A stretch of DNA of 64,000 nucleotides from Streptomyces uncialis (GTDB taxonomy: Bacteria; Actinomycetota; Actinomycetes; Streptomycetales; Streptomycetaceae), in assembly GCF_036250755.1 (NCBI RefSeq), contig NZ_CP109583.1, positions 1,922,001 through 1,986,000 on the forward strand, read 5' to 3'. The notes beneath the pieces are model-generated. The model was given only the letters and a program-made list of their open reading frames with translations. It did no database searches and was not told the DNA's origin. Of this stretch, positions 17,090-26,702 are shown piece after piece; position 1 is the stretch's first letter; every line of letters begins with the position of its first letter. Both the position numbers and the translations under genes were made by a program.

Positions 17090-17320
17090 GGAGCGGACAG
17101 ACGAGGGTCAGGCACACGGGGTGCAGTAGCCGTCGTGGTCGACGGCCTGGCGGCAGCGGTCTTCACAGGGGTGTCCGGCGCGCGCCTGGGAGGTGGCCTG
17201 GTGTTCGTCGCAGTCGACGCACCAGGCGGGCCCGGCGGGAATGTCCCGGTTGCGGGCGAGGAAGCCGGTGGCGCCGCACCGCTGGCAGATTTCCCCGCGC
17301 TCGCGGTGCGGCACGGACGT
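17090..17320. repeat. 231-bp direct repeat, left copy
   Basis: This segment recurs at 25659-25889 in the same orientation with only a handful of differences. It includes the whole 68-codon zinc-finger ORF. The two copies bracket the giant LamG gene. Confidence 0.9.
17108..17314 (-). CDS. 68-residue cysteine-rich zinc-binding protein, copy 1
   Basis: The small protein has two zinc-ribbon halves, EICQRCGATGF followed by AWCVDCDEHQ, then HPCEDRCRQAVDHDGYCTPCA. Eight cysteines in CxxC-like pairs plus histidines fit two structural zinc sites. The start is GTG. It is nearly identical to the ORF at 25677-25883, lying within the repeated 231 bp. Function is unknown; an adaptor or nucleic-acid-binding role is possible. 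Confidence 0.65.
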   Translation of the reverse strand: MPHRERGEICQRCGATGFLARNRDIPAGPAWCVDCDEHQATSQARAGHPCEDRCRQAVDHDGYCTPCA

Positions 17321-17370
17321 TCTGTAGCAAGTGATTGTTGTTGCCGAGGGCTTTGTACGGCTGGAACGCT

Positions 17371-17386
17371 CCTGGTGATCACCAGG
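17371..17386. promoter_or_regulatory. 16-bp perfect palindrome CCTGGTGATCACCAGG
   Basis: The perfect palindrome lies 57 bases upstream of the zinc-protein GTG start and on the promoter side of the giant gene. It could be an operator for a dimeric repressor. No second copy was noticed. Confidence 0.35.
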
Positions 17387-17397
17387 AAGATCGTCAC

Positions 17398-18153
17398 CTA
17401 AGCCGTATTTGGGGAGAACGGGTGCGTGATCCGTATGGTGCAGTTGCTGCGCTACTGGGTGCGAGTGTCTACAGCGCCCGCCGTCGGTCCGGTCCGGTTG
17501 ACTCTTTCTCTCTCTTGACCACCCCTTGACGGGCCCTCGGTGTACTCCACCGGGCAGGATGTTTTTGGGCCGCCGCGGGCGCTCGGACGGTGGCTCGGGG
17601 TCGACGGGTATCGCAGGTGAGCGTTGTGTCGGTTGCCCGCGCGCGTATTGCGACCGGCTTCGACATCCCTCCGCAGGGGGTTGGGTACCGGTCCGACCGT
17701 TCCGTGCCTTTCGCCCGGGTGCCGGCTTCGCCGGTCTGTTCTCTTTCAGCCTGGCGAGGACACCGCTCGCCAGAAGGGGACTCCGCTGCCAGGCGGGAGC
17801 CCTGGGCAGGCACCGCCCGGCTCGGGGACCTTGTATCCAGTGCTCCGTGCTGGTTCGGCCCCGATTGCGAGTCGGAGAAGGAGGCTGCGGGGGCTGTGGG
17901 TTGGCGGTGGTTCCCGGCCAATTACGGCATCAAGGTGCTGATCGGTCGGATTCACGCCTTTTCCCGAAGAGGGAATGTGTTCGATATACGGCGTGCTCGG
18001 CGCATGCTCGAATGGCAGCCGTACATCGAACGCCTCCCCTTTCCCGCTCACCGGGCCGTCGTGGTCCGGTGGCCGATTCGTCATGCGCCACTGCCAGGCC
18101 CCCGACCGATCCGGCATCCCCGCCGGCGGCGTGGGAGGACCGGACGGATATGC
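17398..18153. other. roughly 750-base upstream region of the giant gene
   Basis: No gene is supported here. The + strand frame of the giant gene stays open back to 17590, but that stretch is basic, lacks similarity to the main protein and has no ribosome site. It probably holds the promoter; AT-richer spots such as TTCGATATAC near 17977 are candidates for a -10 region. Confidence 0.35.
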
Positions 18154-21100
18154 ATGCAGTCTGATCAGGGCACGCTCAAGATCTACAGCGACCGTACCTA
18201 CACCCGCACCACGATGGTCCGTCATCAGGGCACCGCGCTCGCGTTCGCCGTGGACGACCGGCGGCGGATCGTGTACACGGTTCTCGATCTGTCCACTCAC
18301 GACGAGGAGCGGGGGGAACTGGACGCCGCGTACTGGTCGGAGAGCCCTCAGGAGGTCCCCTTCCCCGCTGAGCTGGTGACGGTCGGGTACTCGGTGGTGG
18401 GCGCGACGGCGATGCCGGTGGTGAAGAAGGGCGGCCGGACCGAGGCGGGCGCCGATGAGGAACTGGCGCCGGAGGAAATGGACCGGTTCCTGTCCACCAC
18501 CGCGCGGCTGTCGGCCGACGCCCCGTTCCAGGTGATCTCGGACGGCACCCATGTGGTGCTGCTGCGGCAGGCGATCGGCGCGGCGGACGCGGACGCGGTG
18601 TTCCGGCTGACGAACGGCGCCGCCTCTGGGAACACCGCCCGGACCGACTTCCAGCTGGCGGGGACGGCGCGAATACCGGTGGTGGCGGACACGCTCCTGT
18701 GCGACCGGTTCCTGCTGGTCGGCAATGTGCTGAAGCCGGTCTCCGAGGTGCGGTTCAAGCGGAGCCGGCACAAGACCCGCCCGGCGTCGGCGAAGGACAG
18801 CCTGGGTGCCACCGACATGGACGGCAAGCCGTTCCACGAGCCGACCCAGCAGTTGGAGTTCATCCGGAACCTGACCCAGGGCCGGTTCTCGGCCGTCCTG
18901 ACGCCCACGGCGGTGCAGGGGCAGCAGCGGTGGCAGTTCTTCGCCCACAACAGCGCCACGGGCCGGATCGACTCCTTCAATGTCGAGCAGGCCGCGGACG
19001 GGCTCTTCAACACCCAGGGCAGCCGCTACTGGACCAGCCCCGACGCGCGCTACCGGGGCTCGGTGTACGAGCGGGCGCCCGGGATCTGCCCGTTCACCAA
19101 CCTTTCGCTGGTTCCGATCACCCCCGACATTCCGCACCCCGAGACCGCGCTTCAGTTCAACGGGACCAGCAACTACGTGGACGTGGGGGCCGCGCCCGCG
19201 CTGAAGTTCCAGGGTCGCGCCTACGCGGTGGAGGCGTGGGTCAAGCCGCGGGCGGCGGGCGGCCCGGTGCTGGCCCGCTGGTCCGGCACCGCGAGCCAGG
19301 GCGGTTTCCAGCTCCGAATCACCAGCGCCGGCCAGGTGGCACTGGACCACAGCGGCGGCACCCTGACCTCCCTCCAGAACATCCCGGCGGACACCTGGGC
19401 GCATATCGCCGCCTCTTTCGACGGCACCACCGCGACCCTCTACGTCAACGGGGCCTTCAGCGGCGACAAGGCCCTCCCGAGCTCCGGCGACGGCAACGCG
19501 CGCCTGCAGATCGGCGCCAAGGAGGGCGGTCCGCTCTTCAGCGGTGTCATCGACGAGGTACGGATCTGGAACCGGTCACGCGGCCAGAGCGAGATCGCCG
19601 ACAGCAGGCACTACCGGCTGATCGGCAACGAACCTGGCCTGACCGCCTACTACCGCTTCGACGAGGGCAGCGGCACCACCGCCTACGATCAGACCGACAC
19701 CGCCGCCCATATCACCCTGAACAGCTACAGCCCGTTGTGGGTGACCTCCCAGGCCCCCGTCGGCGAGCACCCGGGAGTACGGCGCGACAGCTTTACCCTG
19801 GCCGGCCGCGACATCGTCTCCGGGCTCACCTCCACGCTCTACTACCAGCAGGAAGACGCGGTATCCGGCTACCAGGACACCCCCAGGCCCGCCAAGCGCA
19901 ACGCGCGGGTCCTGCTGGCCTGCGCCACCCGCCCGTCCGGCAACACCACAGCGGATGCCCATATCGCCACCGTCGACTTCGGTGTCGGCATCGACGGCCG
20001 CCTCGCCGACATCCCCGACGTCGTCACCCTCGCCGAACTCGGCCGCCCCGTGGAACAGACCAGCGACCTGGTCAGCGCCCAGCAGCAGATCCTCACCGGC
20101 ATCGAGCAGCAGGCCACCGCCATCCAGACCGAGATCACCACCCTGACGGCGGAGAAGGCGACGCTGGAAGCGGCGATCGCGGCGTCCAACGCCGCCGCGG
20201 CCAACGACCCGGCGCGCTGGATCGTCCAGTTCTCGGCCTTCGGATGCCTCCTGGGTCCCGTGGGCGGCGGTCTGACACAGGCAACCCTGGTCGGACTGGT
20301 GCCGAGGGATACCCAGAACACCCGATGGCGCTTGGTGCGGGCAGGGTCGGCCTCCCGGTACGGCAACCCGACCTACGCTCTGGTGAACGACAGCGCAGCG
20401 GGTATGGGCGTGCACACGTACTTTCGTTCCTTCTACTCGGCTGAGTTTCAGCCTCTCAACACCGCCGAAGTCCACCAGCAGTGGTATGTGCGCGGCACAT
20501 GGAACACCAGTGTGCAGTTCCAGAACGCCGGCCAGGACGTCTGGATGGGCCTGATCTCCTTCTTGCAACTCCGTGACCAGACCAGCGCGATCAGTTTCAC
20601 GGTCGAGAAGGTCGGGATCATCCCGGACCCGACCCTCCAGGTCAAGGTCAACCGGCTCGCCGTCATCAACCCGCTCCTCGTCCAGCGCAACCGCGACCTC
20701 ATCGCCAAACAGGCCGAGATCCCACCCGCCCGTGAGGAGCTGGCCCGCCGCACCGTGACCCTGCTGGGCGAGGCCGACCTGGTCCTGCCCGTACCCCACA
20801 TCGGCATCGATGTGCGCGGGCTCAGCAGTGCGGGCGCGCTGCTCAAGTTCGCCCGGACCGCCGCCACACCCTCGCTGATGGACAGTGCGGCGGGCCGGGT
20901 CGCGCTCTATTTCCAGGGCGCCAACGGTCAGTTCTTCGCCGCCTACCTGGACACCTCGGCGCAGCGGGGCAGTCAGCAGCTGACCGGTGGCGGGCTGACC
21001 GCTCTGTTCACGGCGCGCGACCCGGGCGTGGGGCTGTCGGGGACGCAGATCAGGGTCAGCGACTGCACCGTGAACGGTGCGGCGGCCCCCAGCCTGTGTG

Positions 21101-24100
21101 ATCTGACGATCACCCGTGGCGGCGATACCGAGACCTTCGCCCGGCTGCCGCGCCGCGTCCAGGATCTGGCCGCCGCTGTCAACGGTGTCACCGACGAGCC
21201 GGTTCCGCTCGGCACGGCGGCGAGCGCGGCGGGGGATCAGCTCACGCTCGCGAGGGCGCTGTCGTTCCCCGTTCCGGCCCATTCCCATCTGCTGATCGGG
21301 GAGAGTGCCCATCTGGTCACCAGCGCCGCCGACACCGGCGGGGCGACGCTGCGGGTCACTCCTGCCCCGGCCACTCCGCTCGCTCAGGGCACGGCGGTGT
21401 CGCTGATCCGCTACGACACGGCCCGTGCCGTCGCCTCCCGCCCCGGCGCCTCTCTGGCCCAGGGCTCGCGGTGGATCACCGCCGCCGCCGACAAGAGCGA
21501 TGTCCTCGTGCCCAACGGCACGGCCACCGCCCTGATTCCCGGTCACGGCAGCCGCTGGCGCGGTGACGCCCCCGGACGGGCCTTCTCCCTCAACGGCACC
21601 ACCAGCTACCTCGTGATGGGCGGCGGGGCGGGCAACGCCGCCGTCACCGGCGATCTGACCGCCGAGGCGTGGATCAATCCGCGCCGTGTTCCCGCGCCCC
21701 GGTCCCGGGTCTTCCATGTGCGGACCGGTGACACCAAGGCCGCGATCGCCCTGAGCCCCGAGCCGACCACTGGCGGTCTGATCCTCAACGGCAGCGATGT
21801 CGCCATGGCGATCCCCGGCGCCGACCCCACCGGGACGGACTTCACCGTCGAGTGCTGGCTCAAGCGCACCACCGGCCGCACGGTCGCGGACACCATCGTC
21901 GCGATCGGCGCCAACGGTCTGAGCATCGGCTTCACCTCCACCGGCGCGTTCACCTTCGGCTTCACCGGACAGACCCTCACCACCACCGCCACCTACACGG
22001 ACGGGGAATGGCATCACTGGGCCGTCACCTTCGACCGCACCACCCGTGCCCAGGTCATCCTCCGGGACGGGACCGAGGTCGCCCGCCGCACCGCCGGCGG
22101 AGTTCCGAGCGGCACCGCCCAGCTCATCGTCGGCCGCACCGACTCCGGCACCTACACCTTCTTCTCCGGCCGGCTGGCCGAGCTGCGGACCTGGAACGTG
22201 GCCCGCTCGGCCACCGACATCGCCGCCGACCAGAACCGGCGCGTCGCCCCGGGCGAACCCGGTCTCACCGGCGCCTGGATCTACGACGGCAGCCGTCCCC
22301 AGCTCAGCCAGTTCCCCGACATCAGCGGCCAGGGCCGCCACGGCGGTGTCTGGGGCAGCGCCGCGGCGAGTGAATCCGCGGTCAAGGGCTACAAGATCCT
22401 GGCCGCGGTCGGCGACAAGCACCGAACCAGCCGCGAGACCTATCTGTGCGGGGAGTGGGCCCATGTCGCGGCGGTGCACCGGCAGTCCTGGGCGCTGCGC
22501 TTCAACGGCTCGGCCTGGGCGGACACCCCTGACGCGGACGCTCTCGACCTCACCGAGGACCTGACCATCGAGGTCTTCGCCCATATCGACGCCATCGGGT
22601 CACGCCAGGGGCTGGTCTCCAAGGGCCGCCTCGGCGACGGCGCGGGCGGCACGGTCCCCTATCAGCTCTCCGTGCTGGCGGACGGGAAGCTGGAGTTCGC
22701 CTTCGAGGAGCCCGGCCCCAGGACCGTCCGCTACACCTCCGGCTCCGCCATCACGGCCGGATTCCACCGGATCGCCGTCGTCCGCAAGGCCGGCAGCTCC
22801 AGCGAACAGGTCAAGGGCACCCGCAACATCACCTACAAGGACGAGAACGGTGCCACCCAGACCAAGACCGTCGACACCATCGACCACGTCGACACCAAAT
22901 CCTGGGACGACATCCGCTTCGTCGTCGACGGCGCCGAGACCGGCACCGGCCGCTACACCGGCACCGGCCCGCGCGGCAACGACGGCACCCTGGACATCGG
23001 CCGCGCTGGGGAAGGCAGCGCCCTATACCCGCTCAAGGGCACGGTCGGCGAGGTCCGGATCTGGGGCAAGGCCCGGGAGACCAACCAGCTCGGAGCCCCC
23101 CTCCAGCCCCGCGACGAGGGACTGATCGCCCGCTGGACCTTCGAGGAGAACACCGGCAACACCACCGCCGACCTGGCCGGCGGCTACGATCTGCGGCTGC
23201 ACGGCGCGAAGTGGGCTACCGACCCGGACCCGGCCGCCAGCTCCTTCACCGTCCACCGCAACGGCCGCTCCATCCCCTGCGACACCCCCGCCGTCAACCC
23301 CCTCGCCAATTGGGGCGACGAACTCCTCACCCTCGGCGCCTACCGGGCCTCGGTAAACCAGTTCGCCGAGTTCTTCGACGGCACCCTGGACGAAGTCCGC
23401 TACTGGCGGACCGCCCGCACCCCCGAGCAAATCCTCGACAACCTCTTCACCCGCGTCACCGGCGACAAACAGGACCTGATCGGCTACTGGACCTTCGACA
23501 CGACCGCGGACGAGAGGGTCGACTCCATCACCGACCAGGGCCTGCGCGGCAACCACCTCGACCTCAGCGGCAACAAGGTTCCCTCGACCGCGCCGATCTC
23601 CACCGACACCGCCGCCGTCCGCTCCGCACTGGCCGGCATCCGCACCCCCTTCCACCAGAACATCTCCACCCCGCCGGCCGCCACCGAGTACGCCGACCTC
23701 CAGTTCACCGCCACCGGTGAGGCCCTGGGTGTACTGAAACGCTGCTACACCCACACCGCCGACGGCGCCTGGCACCTCACCACCGGCTACAAGGTCGGCG
23801 ACCTGGTCAGCGAATGGGTCAGCCAGGTCCAGTTCGACCCCCAGCTCATCGGCTACATCGAAGGCGCGCCCCCGGTCCCCTCCGAGAACCTCACCGGGCA
23901 GATCGACCCCGCCGGATCGTCCAGCGTCACCTTCGAGCAGGCCGACGAGGTCACTTCCACCCTCTCCTCCACCCATGAGCGCAGCATCGACGCGAGCTTC
24001 AGCATGGCCGCCGGTGTGGAGGTCGACGAGAAGATCCTCATGATCACCGCCCCGCTCGGCATCGGCACCGCGCAACCGCTCGCCTCCCTCACCCTCAAAG

Positions 24101-25515
24101 CGCACGTCGGCGGCACCATGGAGTTCTCCAACGCCTGGACGGACGAGACCTCCGTGGGACAGGGCACCAGCACCACCCACGACACCACCGCCACCCTCAC
24201 CGGAAACTGGGAGGACCCCGCCCGGATCCTCAACACCGCCGTCGGCCGCCGCTACCTCCCCGCCAACAAGGGCTACGCACTCGTCCAGTCCGAGACCGCC
24301 GACGTGTACGCGCTGCGCCTGGCGCACTCCGGCGCCCTGGTGGCCTACCGGATCCTGCCGAACCCGGACATTCCCAAGGACTGGAACATCATCACCTTCC
24401 CCATCAACCCCCAGTACACCAAGCAGGGCACCCTCGACGGCGCGGTCGGCTTCAACGACCAGGGCAAGGTCCTGGACCCCGCCTACCCCAACGCCTTCCA
24501 GCGCGGCGAGTACAGCTACTTCAAACCCCGCGAGGCGTACGCCATCAAACGCCGCATCCTGCGCGAACGCCAGGAACTGGAGACCTACTACAGCACCGTC
24601 TCCACCGAGACCGGCGACACCGACCCCACCGCCGAGCGCGCGGCGAAGGTCCTGGCCCCGATCGTCGGCACCAAGAACGCCACCGAGAAGGCACAACCGG
24701 TCGAGTCGGCCGGCTCCTTCGCCAACCGCAACATCGCCAACACCTACGTCTGGACCGCCGACGGCGGCTTCTTCGCCGAGACCACCGGCACCGTCGACGT
24801 CGTCACCGAGACCACCGGCGGCTCCTACAGCCTCTCCGGCTCCGTCACCGGCTCCCTGGAAGTCGGCTTCGACGTCGCCGGAGTCGGCGTCGGCCTCCAG
24901 TTCGACGCCTCCCTCGGCGGCGGCATGACCACCACCCGCCACCGCTCCAGGGAAGCCACCCGCTCCCACAGCCTCAACGTCACCTGCAACCCCAGCGGCG
25001 ACCTCCAGAAATACGACAGCACCGGCAAGGCCCAGTACACCCCCGCGGGCGCACCCGTCCTGGTACCCGGCAAGGTCGACGCCTACCGCTTCATGAGCTT
25101 CTACCTCGGCCAGGACACCAGCCACTTCAACGACTTCTACAACAAGGTCGCCGACCCCATCTGGCTCGAAACCAGCAACGACCCCAACGCCGCCGCCCTG
25201 CGCGAGGCCCGCCACAGCGACCGCACACCCCCCTGCTGGCGAGTCCTGCACCGCGTCACCTTCGTCTCCCGCATCCTCCCCCCGGTGCCCGCCACCACCG
25301 CACCCCCGCTGGAGCAGAAGATGCGCACCATCGACGTCGCCAGCAACTACGAACTCATCCGCCGCCTCGACCCCTACGTCTCCACGTTCACCAGCTCACA
25401 GTCCCAGCTCGCCGACGCCACCCGCACCGCCCTCACCGAACACCTCCCCCAGCTCCTCCCCTACGCACTGGAGATCAGCCTGCTCCTCTCCGAGTACTAC
25501 GACGTCAGCGAATAG
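18154..25515 (+). CDS. giant LamG-repeat protein (about 2,453 residues)
   Basis: The gene encodes at least four concanavalin A/LamG-like modules. These lie near residues 330-500 (LQFNGTSNYVDVG ... VIDEVRIWNRSRG), 1143-1360 (FTVECWLKRTTG ... LAELRTWNVARS), 1446-1660 (LRFNGSAWADTP ... VGEVRIWGKAR) and 1695-1805 (LDEVRYWRTART). Coiled-coil-like stretches lie near 643-680 and 839-869. The last 540 residues are different: serine/threonine-rich strands and an alternating hydrophobic, glycine-rich segment near 2224-2259 (VGFDVAGVGVGLQFDASLG). No signal peptide or sorting signal was seen. The ATG at 18154 is the first plausible start, with GGGAGG about 15 bases upstream. LamG modules usually bind glycans. 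A cell-contact or toxin-like role is only a guess. Confidence 0.8.
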   Translation: MQSDQGTLKIYSDRTYTRTTMVRHQGTALAFAVDDRRRIVYTVLDLSTHDEERGELDAAYWSESPQEVPFPAELVTVGYSVVGATAMPVVKKGGRTEAGADEELAPEEMDRFLSTTARLSADAPFQVISDGTHVVLLRQAIGAADADAVFRLTNGAASGNTARTDFQLAGTARIPVVADTLLCDRFLLVGNVLKPVSEVRFKRSRHKTRPASAKDSLGATDMDGKPFHEPTQQLEFIRNLTQGRFSAVLTPTAVQGQQRWQFFAHNSATGRIDSFNVEQAADGLFNTQGSRYWTSPDARYRGSVYERAPGICPFTNLSLVPITPDIPHPETALQFNGTSNYVDVGAAPALKFQGRAYAVEAWVKPRAAGGPVLARWSGTASQGGFQLRITSAGQVALDHSGGTLTSLQNIPADTWAHIAASFDGTTATLYVNGAFSGDKALPSSGDGNARLQIGAKEGGPLFSGVIDEVRIWNRSRGQSEIADSRHYRLIGNEPGLTAYYRFDEGSGTTAYDQTDTAAHITLNSYSPLWVTSQAPVGEHPGVRRDSFTLAGRDIVSGLTSTLYYQQEDAVSGYQDTPRPAKRNARVLLACATRPSGNTTADAHIATVDFGVGIDGRLADIPDVVTLAELGRPVEQTSDLVSAQQQILTGIEQQATAIQTEITTLTAEKATLEAAIAASNAAAANDPARWIVQFSAFGCLLGPVGGGLTQATLVGLVPRDTQNTRWRLVRAGSASRYGNPTYALVNDSAAGMGVHTYFRSFYSAEFQPLNTAEVHQQWYVRGTWNTSVQFQNAGQDVWMGLISFLQLRDQTSAISFTVEKVGIIPDPTLQVKVNRLAVINPLLVQRNRDLIAKQAEIPPAREELARRTVTLLGEADLVLPVPHIGIDVRGLSSAGALLKFARTAATPSLMDSAAGRVALYFQGANGQFFAAYLDTSAQRGSQQLTGGGLTALFTARDPGVGLSGTQIRVSDCTVNGAAAPSLCDLTITRGGDTETFARLPRRVQDLAAAVNGVTDEPVPLGTAASAAGDQLTLARALSFPVPAHSHLLIGESAHLVTSAADTGGATLRVTPAPATPLAQGTAVSLIRYDTARAVASRPGASLAQGSRWITAAADKSDVLVPNGTATALIPGHGSRWRGDAPGRAFSLNGTTSYLVMGGGAGNAAVTGDLTAEAWINPRRVPAPRSRVFHVRTGDTKAAIALSPEPTTGGLILNGSDVAMAIPGADPTGTDFTVECWLKRTTGRTVADTIVAIGANGLSIGFTSTGAFTFGFTGQTLTTTATYTDGEWHHWAVTFDRTTRAQVILRDGTEVARRTAGGVPSGTAQLIVGRTDSGTYTFFSGRLAELRTWNVARSATDIAADQNRRVAPGEPGLTGAWIYDGSRPQLSQFPDISGQGRHGGVWGSAAASESAVKGYKILAAVGDKHRTSRETYLCGEWAHVAAVHRQSWALRFNGSAWADTPDADALDLTEDLTIEVFAHIDAIGSRQGLVSKGRLGDGAGGTVPYQLSVLADGKLEFAFEEPGPRTVRYTSGSAITAGFHRIAVVRKAGSSSEQVKGTRNITYKDENGATQTKTVDTIDHVDTKSWDDIRFVVDGAETGTGRYTGTGPRGNDGTLDIGRAGEGSALYPLKGTVGEVRIWGKARETNQLGAPLQPRDEGLIARWTFEENTGNTTADLAGGYDLRLHGAKWATDPDPAASSFTVHRNGRSIPCDTPAVNPLANWGDELLTLGAYRASVNQFAEFFDGTLDEVRYWRTARTPEQILDNLFTRVTGDKQDLIGYWTFDTTADERVDSITDQGLRGNHLDLSGNKVPSTAPISTDTAAVRSALAGIRTPFHQNISTPPAATEYADLQFTATGEALGVLKRCYTHTADGAWHLTTGYKVGDLVSEWVSQVQFDPQLIGYIEGAPPVPSENLTGQIDPAGSSSVTFEQADEVTSTLSSTHERSIDASFSMAAGVEVDEKILMITAPLGIGTAQPLASLTLKAHVGGTMEFSNAWTDETSVGQGTSTTHDTTATLTGNWEDPARILNTAVGRRYLPANKGYALVQSETADVYALRLAHSGALVAYRILPNPDIPKDWNIITFPINPQYTKQGTLDGAVGFNDQGKVLDPAYPNAFQRGEYSYFKPREAYAIKRRILRERQELETYYSTVSTETGDTDPTAERAAKVLAPIVGTKNATEKAQPVESAGSFANRNIANTYVWTADGGFFAETTGTVDVVTETTGGSYSLSGSVTGSLEVGFDVAGVGVGLQFDASLGGGMTTTRHRSREATRSHSLNVTCNPSGDLQKYDSTGKAQYTPAGAPVLVPGKVDAYRFMSFYLGQDTSHFNDFYNKVADPIWLETSNDPNAAALREARHSDRTPPCWRVLHRVTFVSRILPPVPATTAPPLEQKMRTIDVASNYELIRRLDPYVSTFTSSQSQLADATRTALTEHLPQLLPYALEISLLLSEYYDVSE

Positions 25516-25540
25516 CCGCCAGGTCACCACAGATGATGCC

Positions 25541-25583
25541 CGGTGCCCCGGTGTACGGCCACCCGCCGTACACCGGGGCACCG
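25541..25583 (+). terminator. terminator after giant gene
   Basis: An exact 18-bp stem (CGGTGCCCCGGTGTACGG and its complement) with a seven-base loop begins 26 bases after the stop codon. Confidence 0.85.
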
Positions 25584-25658
25584 CCCTGGCCAGAGGGAAG
25601 ACCATCCAGAGGACGCCGCCCACTCCACAGCCGCAAGGACGCCCGTACCGTGCGCGAC

Positions 25659-25889
25659 GGAGCGGACAGAGGAGGGTCAGGCGCACGGAGTGCAGAGGCC
25701 GTCGTGGTCGACGGCCTGGCGGCAGCGGTCTTCACAGGGGTGTCCGGCGCGCGCCTGGGAGGTGGCCTGGTGTTCGTCGCAGTCGACGCACCAGGCGGGC
25801 CCGGCGGGAATGTCCCGGTTGCGGGCGAGGAAGCCGGTGGCGCCGCACCGCTGGCAGATTTCCCCGCGCTCGCGGTCCGGCACGGACGT
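25659..25889. repeat. 231-bp direct repeat, right copy
   Basis: Same orientation as 17090-17320 and about 97% alike by eye. The copies are offset by exactly 8,569 bases without internal indels. The differences are mostly in the first 50 bases. Confidence 0.9.
25677..25883 (-). CDS. 68-residue cysteine-rich zinc-binding protein, copy 2
   Basis: This ORF differs from the 17108-17314 protein at only two visible residues (PDRERG versus PHRERG, and DGLCTPCA versus DGYCTPCA). All cysteines are retained. It starts with GTG and lies downstream of a DUF317 gene in the minus-strand cluster. Preservation of the frame in both copies suggests selection or recent duplication. Confidence 0.65.
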   Translation of the reverse strand: MPDRERGEICQRCGATGFLARNRDIPAGPAWCVDCDEHQATSQARAGHPCEDRCRQAVDHDGLCTPCA

Positions 25890-25948
25890 CGTGGAGAACA
25901 GAGAGGCACTCTCCTTCGGGAAGAAGACGGAGGAGGCGGTGGTGGAGG

Positions 25949-26623
25949 TCAGTGCGGGGGCATCAGGGTGAGATGGCCCTGGGAGCTCTCGGGCAGCAGC
26001 CGGCGCCGTACCGGGACGGGTGAGGCGAGCGAGGACGCGAACACGGCCACCAGGTCGTGCGGGACGCTGGCGCTGAAGGTGGCGCACCACAGGGGCGTGC
26101 CGATGGCGGGTTCGGCCCATGCCTGCCAGCCGGGCAGGTCGGGGCGCGGGTCGGCGTCGAAGACGTGCTCCGGCACGGTCTCCAGCGAGAGGCTGGCGGT
26201 GAAGCCGGGATCGCTGGCGGTGGTGTGGGGGCGGTCGATGTCGCGGATCCAGCCCTGCGCGGCGAGCGCGGACAGCACGGCGTCGGGTCCGTCGTATCCG
26301 GCGTGGGGTTCGGGGCTGGCGTCGAGTGCGAGGAGGAAGTCGGTGACGGCCTCCGGCGGGATGCCGGCCGTGAAGTAGGCGTTCCACTCACGCATCGCGC
26401 TCGTGGGGTGGGAGCGCGCGGTGATCTGCCAGGCCACCGGCAGACCGCCCAGTGCGAACGGGTAGGAGGCGCGGACCCATTCGGCGCCGCACAGTTCGTC
26501 GGGGCTCACGTAGAGAAGGGTCTGGCGGGCCGTTGGCCACATGCGCCAGCCCGCGGCGGTGAGGGTGGCACCGACCAGGTCGGCGAGGGCGTCGTCGTCT
26601 CCGGCGAGGTGTCGCGGGGACAC
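25949..26623 (-). CDS. DUF317 protein
   Basis: The protein has the DUF317 layout: an opening VSPRHLAGDDDALADLV, then two related half-domains (WQITARSHPTSAMREWNAYFTAGIPPEAVTDFLLAL and WCATFSASVPHDLVAVFASSL). DUF317 proteins are common on Streptomyces plasmids and near development genes; their biochemical role is unknown. The GTG at 26623 lies inside the conserved opening. The frame is open upstream (SGYWVSPRH), so the true start may be an upstream non-ATG codon. There is no membrane segment. Confidence 0.75.
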   Translation of the reverse strand: MSPRHLAGDDDALADLVGATLTAAGWRMWPTARQTLLYVSPDELCGAEWVRASYPFALGGLPVAWQITARSHPTSAMREWNAYFTAGIPPEAVTDFLLALDASPEPHAGYDGPDAVLSALAAQGWIRDIDRPHTTASDPGFTASLSLETVPEHVFDADPRPDLPGWQAWAEPAIGTPLWCATFSASVPHDLVAVFASSLASPVPVRRRLLPESSQGHLTLMPPH

Positions 26624-26702
26624 CCAGTAGCCCGACGGGTCAGGGGTGGCTGGGTAGGGGAAGGGGTGCGGGTTCAGCGGCGCCTCCGGGCTCGGGGGTG
26701 GT

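Noticed and set aside
17590..18153. Upstream extension of the giant protein
   Set aside because: The frame is open, but the extra residues are basic and unlike the rest, and no ribosome site precedes them.
19576..22584. 1,002-codon minus-strand open frame opposite the giant gene
   Set aside because: It is the antisense shadow of a GC-rich coding sequence: Gly/Arg/Val-rich, no domain, no ribosome site, while the + strand gives clear LamG modules.
24826..24930. Definite aerolysin-type pore-forming hairpin in the giant protein
   Set aside because: The alternating pattern is suggestive, but there is no recognised family motif; left as a hypothesis only.
23023..25251. 742-codon minus-strand open frame
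   Set aside because: Same reason as above; its glycine- and valine-rich repetitive composition is typical of antisense readings of high-GC genes.
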